Shown here: positions 32,938 to 40,099 of the stretch, in pieces
Layout: the number at the start of each line of letters is the position of its first letter
How positions within the stretch are numbered: position 1 is the first letter of the stretch
Assembly (NCBI GenBank): GCA_963576725.1
Contig: OY755240.1
Location: forward strand, 37,908,629 to 37,972,628
Source of the DNA: Azorinus chamasolen
Taxonomy: Eukaryota; Mollusca; Bivalvia; Cardiida; Solecurtidae
Direction: 5' to 3'
Length of the DNA stretch: 64,000 bases
Translations under genes and position numbers: made by a program
The notes under the pieces: generated by a model
The model's input: the letters and a program-made list of their open reading frames with translations, nothing else
What the model was told of the DNA's origin: nothing
The model's database searches: none

Positions 32938-33283
32938 AAACCGATGCTCTTCTGGCAAAATCAACTAAATTTCGCTATATGGTGTGCCACAGCAGGAAGC
33001 GTGGTTTCATTTAACGACCACCTGAATGATCCAGAGGCTCATAAAAAACCTGTTATTAAAGTCTGTATATCTCTTCCACGTGTATTACACCACTAGACGA
33101 ATCTTGGAAGAGATGAAAGTCGCTCTTCCCCAAGACGACTCTTAGAATCCCGTTAGTAACGCATATAACGGAAGAGCATATGAACGGTTTTGTTCAGAGT
33201 TTGGCGTCCACCCCTAAACTGACTGGCGTCAAAAAGAGTACCCAAATACTAATGGACTCTGAGATGTTCACACCAAAGGTCAC
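32938..33283 (+). other. Degraded coding-like DNA preceding the virus-like block
   Basis: Short frames such as VVSFNDHLNDPEAHKKP (about 33000-33060) suggest former coding, but no family was recognised and stops are frequent. Confidence 0.35.
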
Positions 33284-33911
33284 GTAGCATTAACTAGAAC
33301 AGATTTCCGTCACGACAATCCAGATAAACGTATCAAAAGTAAGAATGTTGGAAACCTAGATCCTACACGAATGACATTCTGTCTGGAAGTCTCTGGAGGA
33401 CGCCACTGTGGGGTATCTTCTTGTGACTATCGCCCTCCTAAAAAAGCTCATATTGAGTTCATTGAACAGGATCCACGAGTCGATGGGGCTTAGAGTACAT
33501 TCGTGCTAGATAAATCGAAAGGTTTCACAAAACCCGGAATGGCGCGTCTGAATTATTCAATCCGAACTTATGTGTGGGCGATACTTGGGGCCCAGGCACA
33601 AAGTAAATCACGAATAATCGATGGGGCTGAGGCACAAAACAATTCTTAGCTAATGTGGAGGATGCTATCAACTCACTTGTTAACATTCCAGACTCAATAA
33701 CACGTTATCAGAATGTTTTACAGTATGCTGGAATCGAAGTAAATATGGTGTTTGGAACCGGTTTATATATGGATCCGAGCAATAGGCCCACCAGAAGCAG
33801 ACCCACCATCATCACAGACGCCAACGCCAGTAAGTGATAGGGCCGCATCAGCACATGAAGAAGAGAAGATAGCTCTTATAGTAGGTGGTTTAACTGTAGG
33901 GTTACTTTCCA
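33284..33911 (+). pseudogene. Virus-like element protein, stops and frameshifts
   Basis: From 33284 one frame reads ALTRTDFRHDNPDKRIK, NLDPTRMTFCLEVSGG and YSIRTYVWAILGAQAQ with in-frame stops near 33491 and 33646. The frame then shifts to EDAINSLVNIPDSITRYQNV and YAGIEVNMVFGTGLYMDPSN, ending at 33837. A last piece in a further frame (EEEKIALIVGGLTVGLLSM, stop at about 33911) looks like a membrane anchor. The family is not known to me; similar C-termini occur in invertebrate virus-like loci as far as I remember. Confidence 0.5.
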
Positions 33912-33993
33912 TGTGACTTCTCTTTCGTTAGCCATTCGCGAACTGCTAGAAGTAACAGGCCTCCTATACCAATTAATAATGCCCAAGTATTCT
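33902..33993 (-). CDS. Small membrane-anchor exon or ORF, virus-like element
   Basis: Minus-strand NTWALLIGIGGLLLLAVREW then LTKEKSHGK and a stop. It follows a 3' splice-site-like GGCTGCAG at 33994-34001. One hydrophobic helix with a basic tail suggests a single-pass membrane segment. It overlaps the end of the plus-strand pseudogene. No methionine start is evident, so it would be a terminal exon or a fragment. Confidence 0.4.
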
Positions 33994-34176
33994 CTGCAGC
34001 CGCAGATATGGAAAAATAGTCAAACAGGGAAAGCCACACACGAAATAACACCGCACCAAACACCATCAAACAAGAAACGGTATAGCCTCAAGACAAAACA
34101 TAATAGGACGCATATCAAGACGAAAAACATTAAGCATATTAAACAACAAAGTTGACAATAGGCTGAAAGCAGGAAT

Positions 34177-34250
34177 ACCGCCTTGTAACGGTCAGTAACC
34201 AAAATAAGCTACTGGGGGACTTAAACCTGGTTTACGGGTACCCAACCTCG
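34177..34250 (-). promoter_or_regulatory. Conserved intergenic module (third copy, diverged)
   Basis: Minus strand GAGGTTGGGTACCCGTAAACC, GGTTTAAG, CCCCCAGTAG, TTGGTTACTGACCG and TTACAAGGCGGT. Several changes preserve pairing: AGTAGC facing GGTTACT instead of AGTGAC facing GTCACT, and TACCC/GGGTA instead of GCGCCC. It again lies between two minus-strand frames (34330-34847 upstream and 33902-33993 downstream). Confidence 0.55.
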
Positions 34251-34329
34251 TCCTTATCCCACTTTCACCAAAGTCAAAATGTAAATAAAATTCCCCCTCC
34301 AGACAACTTCACACGGTCGAGAGCCACCA

Positions 34330-34847
34330 GTGCTTCCAATTATTCCAGGGAGCGCGACTGCGGCCTTTCCAGCTTTTTCAGCCACTCCGTTAAGCCATCC
34401 TTATCGGATGGAGCTGGGGTGTAGGAGGTATACCGCCACCTCCCCAGTTAGTGCTAGAACGAGCGTGCTTATAGCCATTCCAATCGCTGTGATTACATAG
34501 AAGCTATTGTAATCCCCTGCTCCCAAAATAGCGTTCTTATCCGCTCAGCCAGCGTGGTGTATTCATGTAGTATCTGCCGTACAGTTTCACGAATTCTGGA
34601 AATTTGAGATCTTAAAGCCTTTTGATCAATCGAAGCCACATCTAACCTTGCATACCTAAAGTCCTCGAGTTTACTTATTTTCTCTGAGATATCCCGTTTC
34701 ACCTCAGGGTCTTCAGTCTCTTTCATCTTTCTTCTCTCTGCTGCAATATCATGATCGAGCTCGGAGACCTTTGTCATATTGTACACAAAACTACCCCGCT
34801 TAAATTGCAAAACATTATCTAACGTTATAATCTCTCGTAAACTGAAT
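34330..34847 (-). pseudogene. Coiled-coil/transmembrane protein of a virus-like element, frameshifted
   Basis: The open frame ends at 34493. It shows a charged, probably coiled-coil region (DHDIAAERRKMKETEDPEVK, SEKISKLEDFRYARLD), then QISRIRETVRQILHEY and LAERIRTLFWEQGITIAS. Immediately after, the frame shifts by one base, and the other frame continues as a hydrophobic segment (AIGMAISTLVLAL) and an Ala/Gly tail containing KAGKAAVALPGIIGS with one stop. No ATG lies at the open frame's start; the first in-frame Met is at about 34777. A heptad-rich stalk with a C-terminal membrane anchor is the likely form. Function unknown. Confidence 0.55.
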
Positions 34848-35190
34848 TTAACATTTTTCTGAAGCTAAGATTTTCAATATTATATTATTACCCTCAGCCG
34901 TTGCAAGTTTACTATCAACCTGTCGTAGTTTGTCTGCAGCCTCTTTAGGAAGGCGCTTCCTATTCGGATTATAATCTGGGAAACCGATTTCATTTCGGAT
35001 AAAATCCGTGCACCCATGACCATCGTGTATATCGTTAAATTGACTTATAATATGAGACAGTGAATAGGGTTCTCCATTACTTTTTGTAAGTCTAATTCCT
35101 GGCTTTTTTTCAAGACGGAGACTCTTTCTCATCTACTAATTCAAAATCACTGGGGATCTTTAATATATTTTTACCCACCTTAATTTTCAT
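34848..35190 (-). pseudogene. Conserved virus-like element protein, one frameshift
   Basis: ATG at 35188-35190 overlaps the end of the upstream gene by 11 bases. The first piece reads MKIKVGKNILKIPSDFELVD. A frameshift near 35120 leads to the frame with KKPGIRLTKSNGEPYSLSHI, DIHDGHGCTDFIRN and PDYNPNRKRLPKEAADKLR, with a stop at 34848. Predicted soluble, mixed charge, no known domain. The overlapping start argues for a compact virus-like operonic arrangement. Confidence 0.55.
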
Positions 35191-35383
35191 TTTTTTTGTA
35201 AAACCGATCAACAGTAATTTTTAATGTTTCCGCTCGTAGTCTTGAAATATCATCATTATTTTCGTCGATATTAGGTAATTCTGGTAATTCTTGACCCCCA
35301 CTTTGTGGTGGAAAGGAAAAATAAGTATCTTCAATATCATCCGAGACCATGTCATCCTGGTTCTGCCTATCAAATCTATCCAT
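35180..35383 (-). CDS. Small acidic protein, virus-like element
   Basis: 67 residues from the ATG at 35383, intact: MDRFDRQNQDDMVSDDIEDT, acidic and Pro/Gln-rich in the middle, lysine-rich C-terminus (VDRFYKKNEN). No domain recognised. It is divergent from the capsid-like gene with only 15 bp between start codons, so any shared promoter would have to overlap coding sequence. First gene of a three-gene minus-strand series. Confidence 0.5.
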   Translation of the reverse strand: MDRFDRQNQDDMVSDDIEDTYFSFPPQSGGQELPELPNIDENNDDISRLRAETLKITVDRFYKKNEN

Positions 35384-35398
35384 TGGAATGTCTTAAAA

Positions 35399-35725
35399 AT
35401 GACTCAAAGCGAATTTGGTAGAAAACCTAACCCATACAGACGACTAAGGGAGCCCATGGGGGTAAAAGGTATCCGCCAGACGGTCGTTATCACAAACAAC
35501 CCAAGCACGATATACCAGAATCAACATCTTTTAGTTACGTTCCCGAACCTCGGAGCCAACGATGTTATAGTCCCTGGGACAGCCCACCTAGCCTTCCAGA
35601 TCAATCTGGAATCGACCGACGCTAATCGTACAGTTGTAAACAATCTGGGTCGAGCCATCGTAAAGAAGACCACGATAAAGATCTCCGGAAACGAGGTGAT
35701 GAGTGTCGAGATCCACACTATATGA
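35399..35725 (+). pseudogene. Capsid-like structural protein, N-terminal fragment
   Basis: The ATG at 35399 was chosen because the upstream extension overlaps the divergent gene and looks random. The product reads MTQSEFGRKPNPYRRLREP, then TVVITNNPSTIYQNQHLLVT, FPNLGANDVIVPGTAHLAF and RAIVKKTTIKISGNEVMS, then an abrupt HTI and stop. The beta-strand-rich pattern with NLG-NDVIVPG resembles the N-terminus of large virion-type proteins that I recall from invertebrate virus-like elements. Such proteins are several hundred residues long; here only 108 remain, so it is truncated. The jelly-roll capsid assignment is inference. Confidence 0.5.
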
Positions 35726-35727
35726 GA

Positions 35728-36003
35728 TAATGGCAACCGCAACCGCAGATGGAAAAGAAATTGCTAACGCTATCTATCATGGAGCTGTAATGACAGGGCT
35801 TGCAGGGTATGCCCGGATTAGGAAGGCCACTCTAGGGGGGGGGGGGGGGGCGTGTACCCGTAACTAGATTTCACCCCTCGAGACCTCCCTTCAGAATTTA
35901 TGATTATAGTAGACGTCACAACCGCCCTTGCCACTATAGACCTCCTAATAAAGCAGGGCATCATCCCGGCGGATATTTTGAAGTCATGTTTTCAAAGTAA
36001 ATA
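35728..36003 (+). pseudogene. Small hydrophobic protein, split by a G tract and a TR fragment
   Basis: The ATG at 35729-35731 follows the capsid-like stop closely. The first part reads MATATADGKEIANAIYHGAV and MTGLAGYARIRKATLG. A 14-base G run (35837-35850) and a 30-bp TR terminus (35872-35901) interrupt it. The second part, DVTTALATIDLLIKQGIIPA then DILKSCF, ends in a stop just before the next gene. Hydrophobic helices suggest a membrane or minor virion protein. Confidence 0.45.
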
Positions 36004-36006
36004 AGA

Positions 36007-36411
36007 ATGGCAAGTATAGCAATGATGTTAGGTGGTGCAGTCGCTAATGCAGTGGCGTTCACTGAGAGTAATTATCTATTCAGTATGTTCAAGAGTTCTG
36101 ACGTTGAAGAAGAGCGTAGACGGCATGATGACGCTATAGAAAATCTTAAGGCAGCACAGGCGGCCTGGGCTAAAAAACGGACCCAGCGGTTGGATTATAT
36201 TGAGGATGAGCTTCGCCGGCAAGGTCACTCCATCCAAACATTTATAGACGTAGATATGGCTACGCACGAGTATGCTCTATTCATGCCTAAGAAAAGTAAA
36301 ATGTTAACACCACTTCCCCCAATAAATTTCATTATATTAGCACTTAGTGTTGCCGGGCTTGCTGGTTATTACATGGAGAAGAAAAGCCTCCATGTCCTCA
36401 ATCTAAAGTAG
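36007..36411 (+). CDS. Conserved virus-like element protein with terminal hydrophobic segments
   Basis: 134 residues, uninterrupted. The N-terminus MASIAMMLGGAVANAVAFTE is hydrophobic. A charged helical middle follows (EEERRRHDDAIENLKAAQAA, KKRTQRLDYIEDELRRQ), then a second hydrophobic segment (INFIILALSVAGLAGYYMEK). The stop at 36409 is close to the next ORF. It is the best-preserved gene of the block. I recall the same N-terminal pattern in uncharacterised proteins of virus-like elements in corals and molluscs. A minor capsid or membrane-associated virion role is possible but unproven. Confidence 0.6.
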   Translation: MASIAMMLGGAVANAVAFTESNYLFSMFKSSDVEEERRRHDDAIENLKAAQAAWAKKRTQRLDYIEDELRRQGHSIQTFIDVDMATHEYALFMPKKSKMLTPLPPINFIILALSVAGLAGYYMEKKSLHVLNLK

Positions 36412-36431
36412 CTTTTCTAAAATTACAAGAA

Positions 36432-36575
36432 ATGTTTGAAGAAAAACAATATCATAGAGAAACCGACGTAAAGCCTCAATTACAAGAAAGGTTCGAAAAA
36501 AATATCAAGGATATAATGGTGAAATCTGGAAACATTCGTGGACTAAAGAAGATTTTCGTAATGCTCTTCCCTTAA
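36432..36575 (+). pseudogene. Short charged ORF after the conserved gene
   Basis: 47 residues, MFEEKQYHRETDVKPQLQER at the start, lysine-rich, ending near a probable frameshift. A second frame (36557-36786, no ATG) continues with IKCRIC, FECVYHEYEYDND and LYCPT, and could be the continuation of one broken gene with a C-x2-C metal-binding look. Confidence 0.35.
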
Positions 36576-36798
36576 TTTTGCGGCTCCGCCCGCTGAAGAG
36601 TCGAAAAACCGTTTTATTAAATGTCGCATTTGCACATTATACAACATTTCGTTTGAGTGTGTTTATCACGAATATGAGTATGATAATGACCGTGTCTCTT
36701 TATATTGCCCCACGATACAAGGAGGCTCCTCTATAAGAATAAAGAATAAATATAAATGGTTGATTATTGGGAAGACGGAGCTATGAAACAAAAACTGT

Positions 36799-37023
36799 AT
36801 GAAGGGCTACTGTAAGGTTAATCTTGCTCGTTTACGGAAGAGCGAGGGGACCAAGCCCTGTAATATCTGCGTGAGAGGAGTTATAAATAAATATTGCGTA
36901 TGTTATAAGTGTGGATATAATAAAATACAATGTAGAGAAAGACAGCGGGACAGTATGGCTTTCCAAAGAGAAGTTAAACATCTGATGTCTATAGATACAA
37001 ATGTACTTCGATTTAAAGAAAGG

Positions 37024-37029
<6 letters not shown>
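36799..37029 (+). CDS. Small cysteine-rich protein, virus-like element
   Basis: MKGYCKVNLARLRKSEGTKP, then CNICVRG, CVCYKCGYNKIQC: C-x2-C, C-x-C-x2-C and further Cys spaced as in a zinc ribbon or treble-clef domain. The frame runs on into a TA microsatellite, so the true C-terminus is lost or lies near 37025. Late in the plus-strand series, it may be a nucleic-acid-binding accessory protein. Function unknown. Confidence 0.4.

Positions 37030-37085
<56 letters not shown>
37027..37085. repeat. (TA)n microsatellite
   Basis: About 29 TA units immediately left of the palindrome. Confidence 0.95.
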
Positions 37086-37093
<8 letters not shown>

Positions 37094-37123
37094 AACTGAC
37101 ACCACTTGTGAAGATTTACATTT

Positions 37124-37164
37124 TTATTCCCTACCGGTTTCACTACTGCTCATCAGGGGAATAA
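37124..37164 (-). ncRNA. Hammerhead ribozyme motif, minus strand (left arm)
   Basis: Exact mirror of the plus-strand motif at 37391-37431. As the arms are inverted, either strand transcribed through the palindrome would contain one hammerhead in sense. Confidence 0.6.
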
Positions 37165-37390
37165 CAAATACATAGCAATGACGTTACTTGGTAACGCCGC
37201 AGTAACGACGTCATGACGTCATAAAGACGGCGTCAAATGACGTTATCAAATTCTGTTTAATTTTGGGTTAAATACCCGTATGAAATGTTTTTAATTAAAC
37301 AGAATTTGATAACGTCATTTGACGCCGTCTTTATGACGTCATGACGTCGTTACTGCGGCGTTACCAAGTAACGTCATTGCTATGTATTTG

Positions 37391-37431
37391 TTATTCCCCT
37401 GATGAGCAGTAGTGAAACCGGTAGGGAATAA
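37391..37431 (+). ncRNA. Hammerhead ribozyme motif (type I, minimal stem III)
   Basis: Stem I is TTATTCCC (37391-37398) with GGGAATAA (37424-37431), 8 perfect pairs. The conserved core CTGATGA is at 37399-37405. Stem II is a weak two-pair GC..GT with loop AGTA, where the first pair is a G-T wobble. GAAA is at 37414-37417. Stem III is minimal, C and A facing G and T across a two-base loop. The cleavage triplet GTA is at 37421-37423, so predicted cleavage is after 37423. Very short stem III hammerheads are known from metazoan Penelope-like retroelements, where dimers are thought to be active. Confidence 0.65.
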
Positions 37432-37508
37432 AAATGTAAATCTTCACAAGTGGTGTCAGTTTATCTTTTCAATATAATTTTCTTGTTCTGGACTTTCTTT
37501 TTACCTAT

Positions 37509-37529
37509 ATATATATATATATATATATA
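37509..37529. repeat. (TA)n microsatellite at duplication edge
   Basis: Short TA tract. The matching tract at about 54237-54259 is where the second copy of the large block begins. Confidence 0.85.
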
Positions 37530-39217
37530 AATAGACACTGGCCCGGTTGTGAGAATATTCTCGATATAAAACCTTTTCTGTGGGGCATACATAGGAGACG
37601 GGGCCTATACAGAACCCCGCCAGAATTGAACGTGTTTACATGTAGAAAGTGGTGTTTTAAAGCTTATAAACTTGATATCCACAACACGGTTTTATATAGA
37701 AAATTTGTTTGAGTTGTCTCCCTTTGCTCTTGGCTCATTTCCGTATATATCCGCCATTTTCCGGGTTCTTCCGGTCGACTGGTTCATATCTTAGTGCCTA
37801 TATATACCCCGTAATGCCTATATATACCCCGCACCTGATGTCATCGGACTGGTTCAATTTTTTTGAACATATATGCCCCGTATCTTTGCGCTACATTATA
37901 GTTTGGTGCGACGAAAACTCCGTTTTCAGACTGTTTTTTATAAAAAGAATACTATATGTGACTGTGCATGTGAGAATTATTTAACTGAACAGCATCCCCT
38001 CTCAAGTATCTTCATATCTTTACATAAAAGGTTACGTAAATGCTTCATCTGTGTAAAGGTGTTATGCAGTGTATATTAATGAAATAGTTGGAGAATCTTG
38101 TAACATAATGTTGTCTTCTTTGAACATGTATCAATATGTGAAATATTGAGATGACATACTCCCACCAACCCTTATGATTGGATTCATATTTATCTCATCT
38201 CGTCGGATACAGAAATGGGACCAGACAGTCTGCTCAAACAATGTTTCCCTTGTTCAAACGATCTTAAAAGTCTCACATCTCAGAGACATGCCACTTCAAC
38301 GAAGCAGCACTTTTACTGTTCTCAAGCAGGCACTATCAAGCTATGACTGATATACTATTAAAACGACATCAAGTTCTTAACCACTGCGACAAGAAAGTTT
38401 TAAACTCTACATATGATTAATTAATAAATCAATGGTTGAAGGAAAACTCGACGGCCGATCAACACGGTTACCTAAGTATTGTATCTCAAACAATTTGTGT
38501 AACGGCACACGAAACAATTATTATGAAACCTGCGCCCTTAACATCATAGTCTGTAAATAATTAACATGGTAATACTGATCTAAAGCTAATACGCGTATCG
38601 TATTTTACACCGCAGCCTGTCTATAGATAAATGTAAAATATGATATTTAGTAATCTTGATCTTGATTTTGGTACGCTGGACTTCAAAACTTTTCCAGAGT
38701 TACATGCAATATGGCAATCAACTCTTTCATTTTGTTCCTAACAAAAATCACAAAGACATGGTAGCACGAAGGTGAAAAAAGAATGAGTTCAATTTTGGGG
38801 TCCGTTCAACATTTCTTTGAAGCAACTTAAAAATGCATATTCGCAACTAAAAATTTGCGCTACTAGACCGTGGTTCCATGCCATTTATCTAACATTGAAA
38901 CAGATTTAGAATAGGATCGTCACACACAACTATGATTCGTTAAAAGCTTCGGTCACAACCGGTCAGACGACTACTCTACGGGAAATCTACGACAAAACTT
39001 CTAAACAACTCACGGGCATTGCATGCCATTTTATCGAAATTTCTAGAGCGCAAACAACCCGTAAGCATGCATGACGACCAAATTCATGCACAACAACTTC
39101 ATGATTACAATTTTTACATAATGAACGTCAATGACGAATGTTTGAATTGCGCGATGCAAACATTAGGCCAGGTATGCGTGGCTTAAACATCTTCTTCTCT
39201 GAAATCGTGAGACCATG
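37530..39217. other. Block D1, single-copy-like part, no gene
   Basis: Nearly identical to 54258-55945. Carries TATATATACCCCG repeated at about 37799-37831. No domain-bearing frame, RNA gene or transposon signature recognised. Confidence 0.6.
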
Positions 39218-39272
39218 GCTTAATAGCTCAATTGGTAAGATAAAGGCCCTGGGTTCGAGTCCCGTTTTCACC
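39218..39272 (+). other. tRNA-like sequence, A and B boxes, no anticodon arm
   Basis: TAGCTCAATTGGTAAGA resembles a D arm/A box and GGGTTCGAGTCCC a T arm/B box, only about 22 bp apart, too close for an anticodon arm. Likely the head of a tRNA-derived SINE. It lies at the outer edge of the inverted-repeat arm; copies at 55946-56002, and on minus at 43816-43871 and 63226-63281. Confidence 0.5.
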
Positions 39273-39439
39273 ACTTTATAATTGGTGACTAACCTAAATA
39301 ATCCGCAGTGTGATTTAAATGAAAAAACAAATGTTATATTGAAAAACCCGTGGCTTATTCGTTGAGTAAGAATTATTGTATAGATGGGATGAGTGTAGCC
39401 ACGTAGAGAGTGTTATGAAATTGTTGATAGGCTTTGACT

Positions 39440-39510
39440 GCGCAGCTTGATAGCTAAGTCGGTAGAGCATTGGTATGTTAAGCCAAAGGCCCTGGGTTCG
39501 AGTTTCCCAT
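39440..39510 (+). other. Second tRNA-like sequence
   Basis: TAGCTAAGTCGGTAGAGCA (D arm/A box), TTGG..CCAA as a possible anticodon stem, and GGGTTCGAG (B box). The T stem and acceptor pairing are poor, so a working tRNA is unlikely. Its copy lies at 56168-56240; it is missing from the inverted arm at 43.7 kb. Confidence 0.45.
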
Positions 39511-40099
39511 GTTACAGAAAGGTTACCTCATTTCTGGGTCTACATAGTAAGCATATCCAGTCTTATGATATGGGCCTACATTATTAGCACATCCAAACGT
39601 ATGATATTGGTCTACATTATTAGTACATCCAGTTTTATGATCAGGGTCTACATTATTAGCACATCCAGTTTGACGATCTGGGTCTACGTTATTGGCACAT
39701 CAAGTATTATGATCTGGGTCTACATGAATGAAAGGATAAGTGGTTATTTATTTCATTTAAAGCGCTACTAACTCCGATCAAAGTTGTCTGTTTAAAGTTA
39801 CTTGAATGACTATAATTAAGTTTTAGCAAAATACATGAAAACATTAATCGACAATTAAATCAATTATAATGTGGTACATGTATGTTGCTGAAAGATTTGC
39901 AGAGTTTGATAATACATAAGCTGTTTGCAAGGATAGTTTAGGGTTATTACAGTCTGCTTTAATACCTGTATTAACAATTAAATAGGTGAAAAGTCTAACA
40001 ATATCCTGAGACTCAGTGGAAAATCAGTAACCGGGTCTGAGCTGGTATGTTTTATATTGAATTGAATTGGACGTCATACACATATTCTTTGCATGGTAT

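Larger units (their letters stand above)
37086..37469. repeat. Perfect palindrome: 177-bp arms, 30-bp loop
   Basis: Arms 37086-37262 and 37293-37469 are exact reverse complements by my base-by-base reading. The loop is AT-rich with an internal GGGTTAAATACCC fold. Each arm holds a hammerhead motif and CRE/ATF-like TGACGTCA sites (37214-37221 and 37334-37341). TA microsatellites lie on both sides. No mismatch means a recent origin or active homogenisation, for example a foldback element or a head-to-head terminal-repeat pair. Confidence 0.9.

Noticed and set aside
35291..35398. N-terminal extension of the capsid-like protein
   Set aside because: It overlaps the divergent acidic gene on the other strand and has no composition in common with the conserved part.
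36799..37164. Full 121-residue Cys-rich protein
   Set aside because: The last 45 residues translate the TA microsatellite and the palindrome arm, so the ORF is extended by chance.
39218..39510. Functional tRNA genes
   Set aside because: The first lacks room for an anticodon arm and the second has poor T-stem and acceptor pairing. Both fit SINE heads better.
39475..39771. 98-residue frame with YIISTSS repeats as a membrane protein
   Set aside because: Comes from a short tandem repeat of about 43 bp. The same array in the inverted arm yields mirrored frames.
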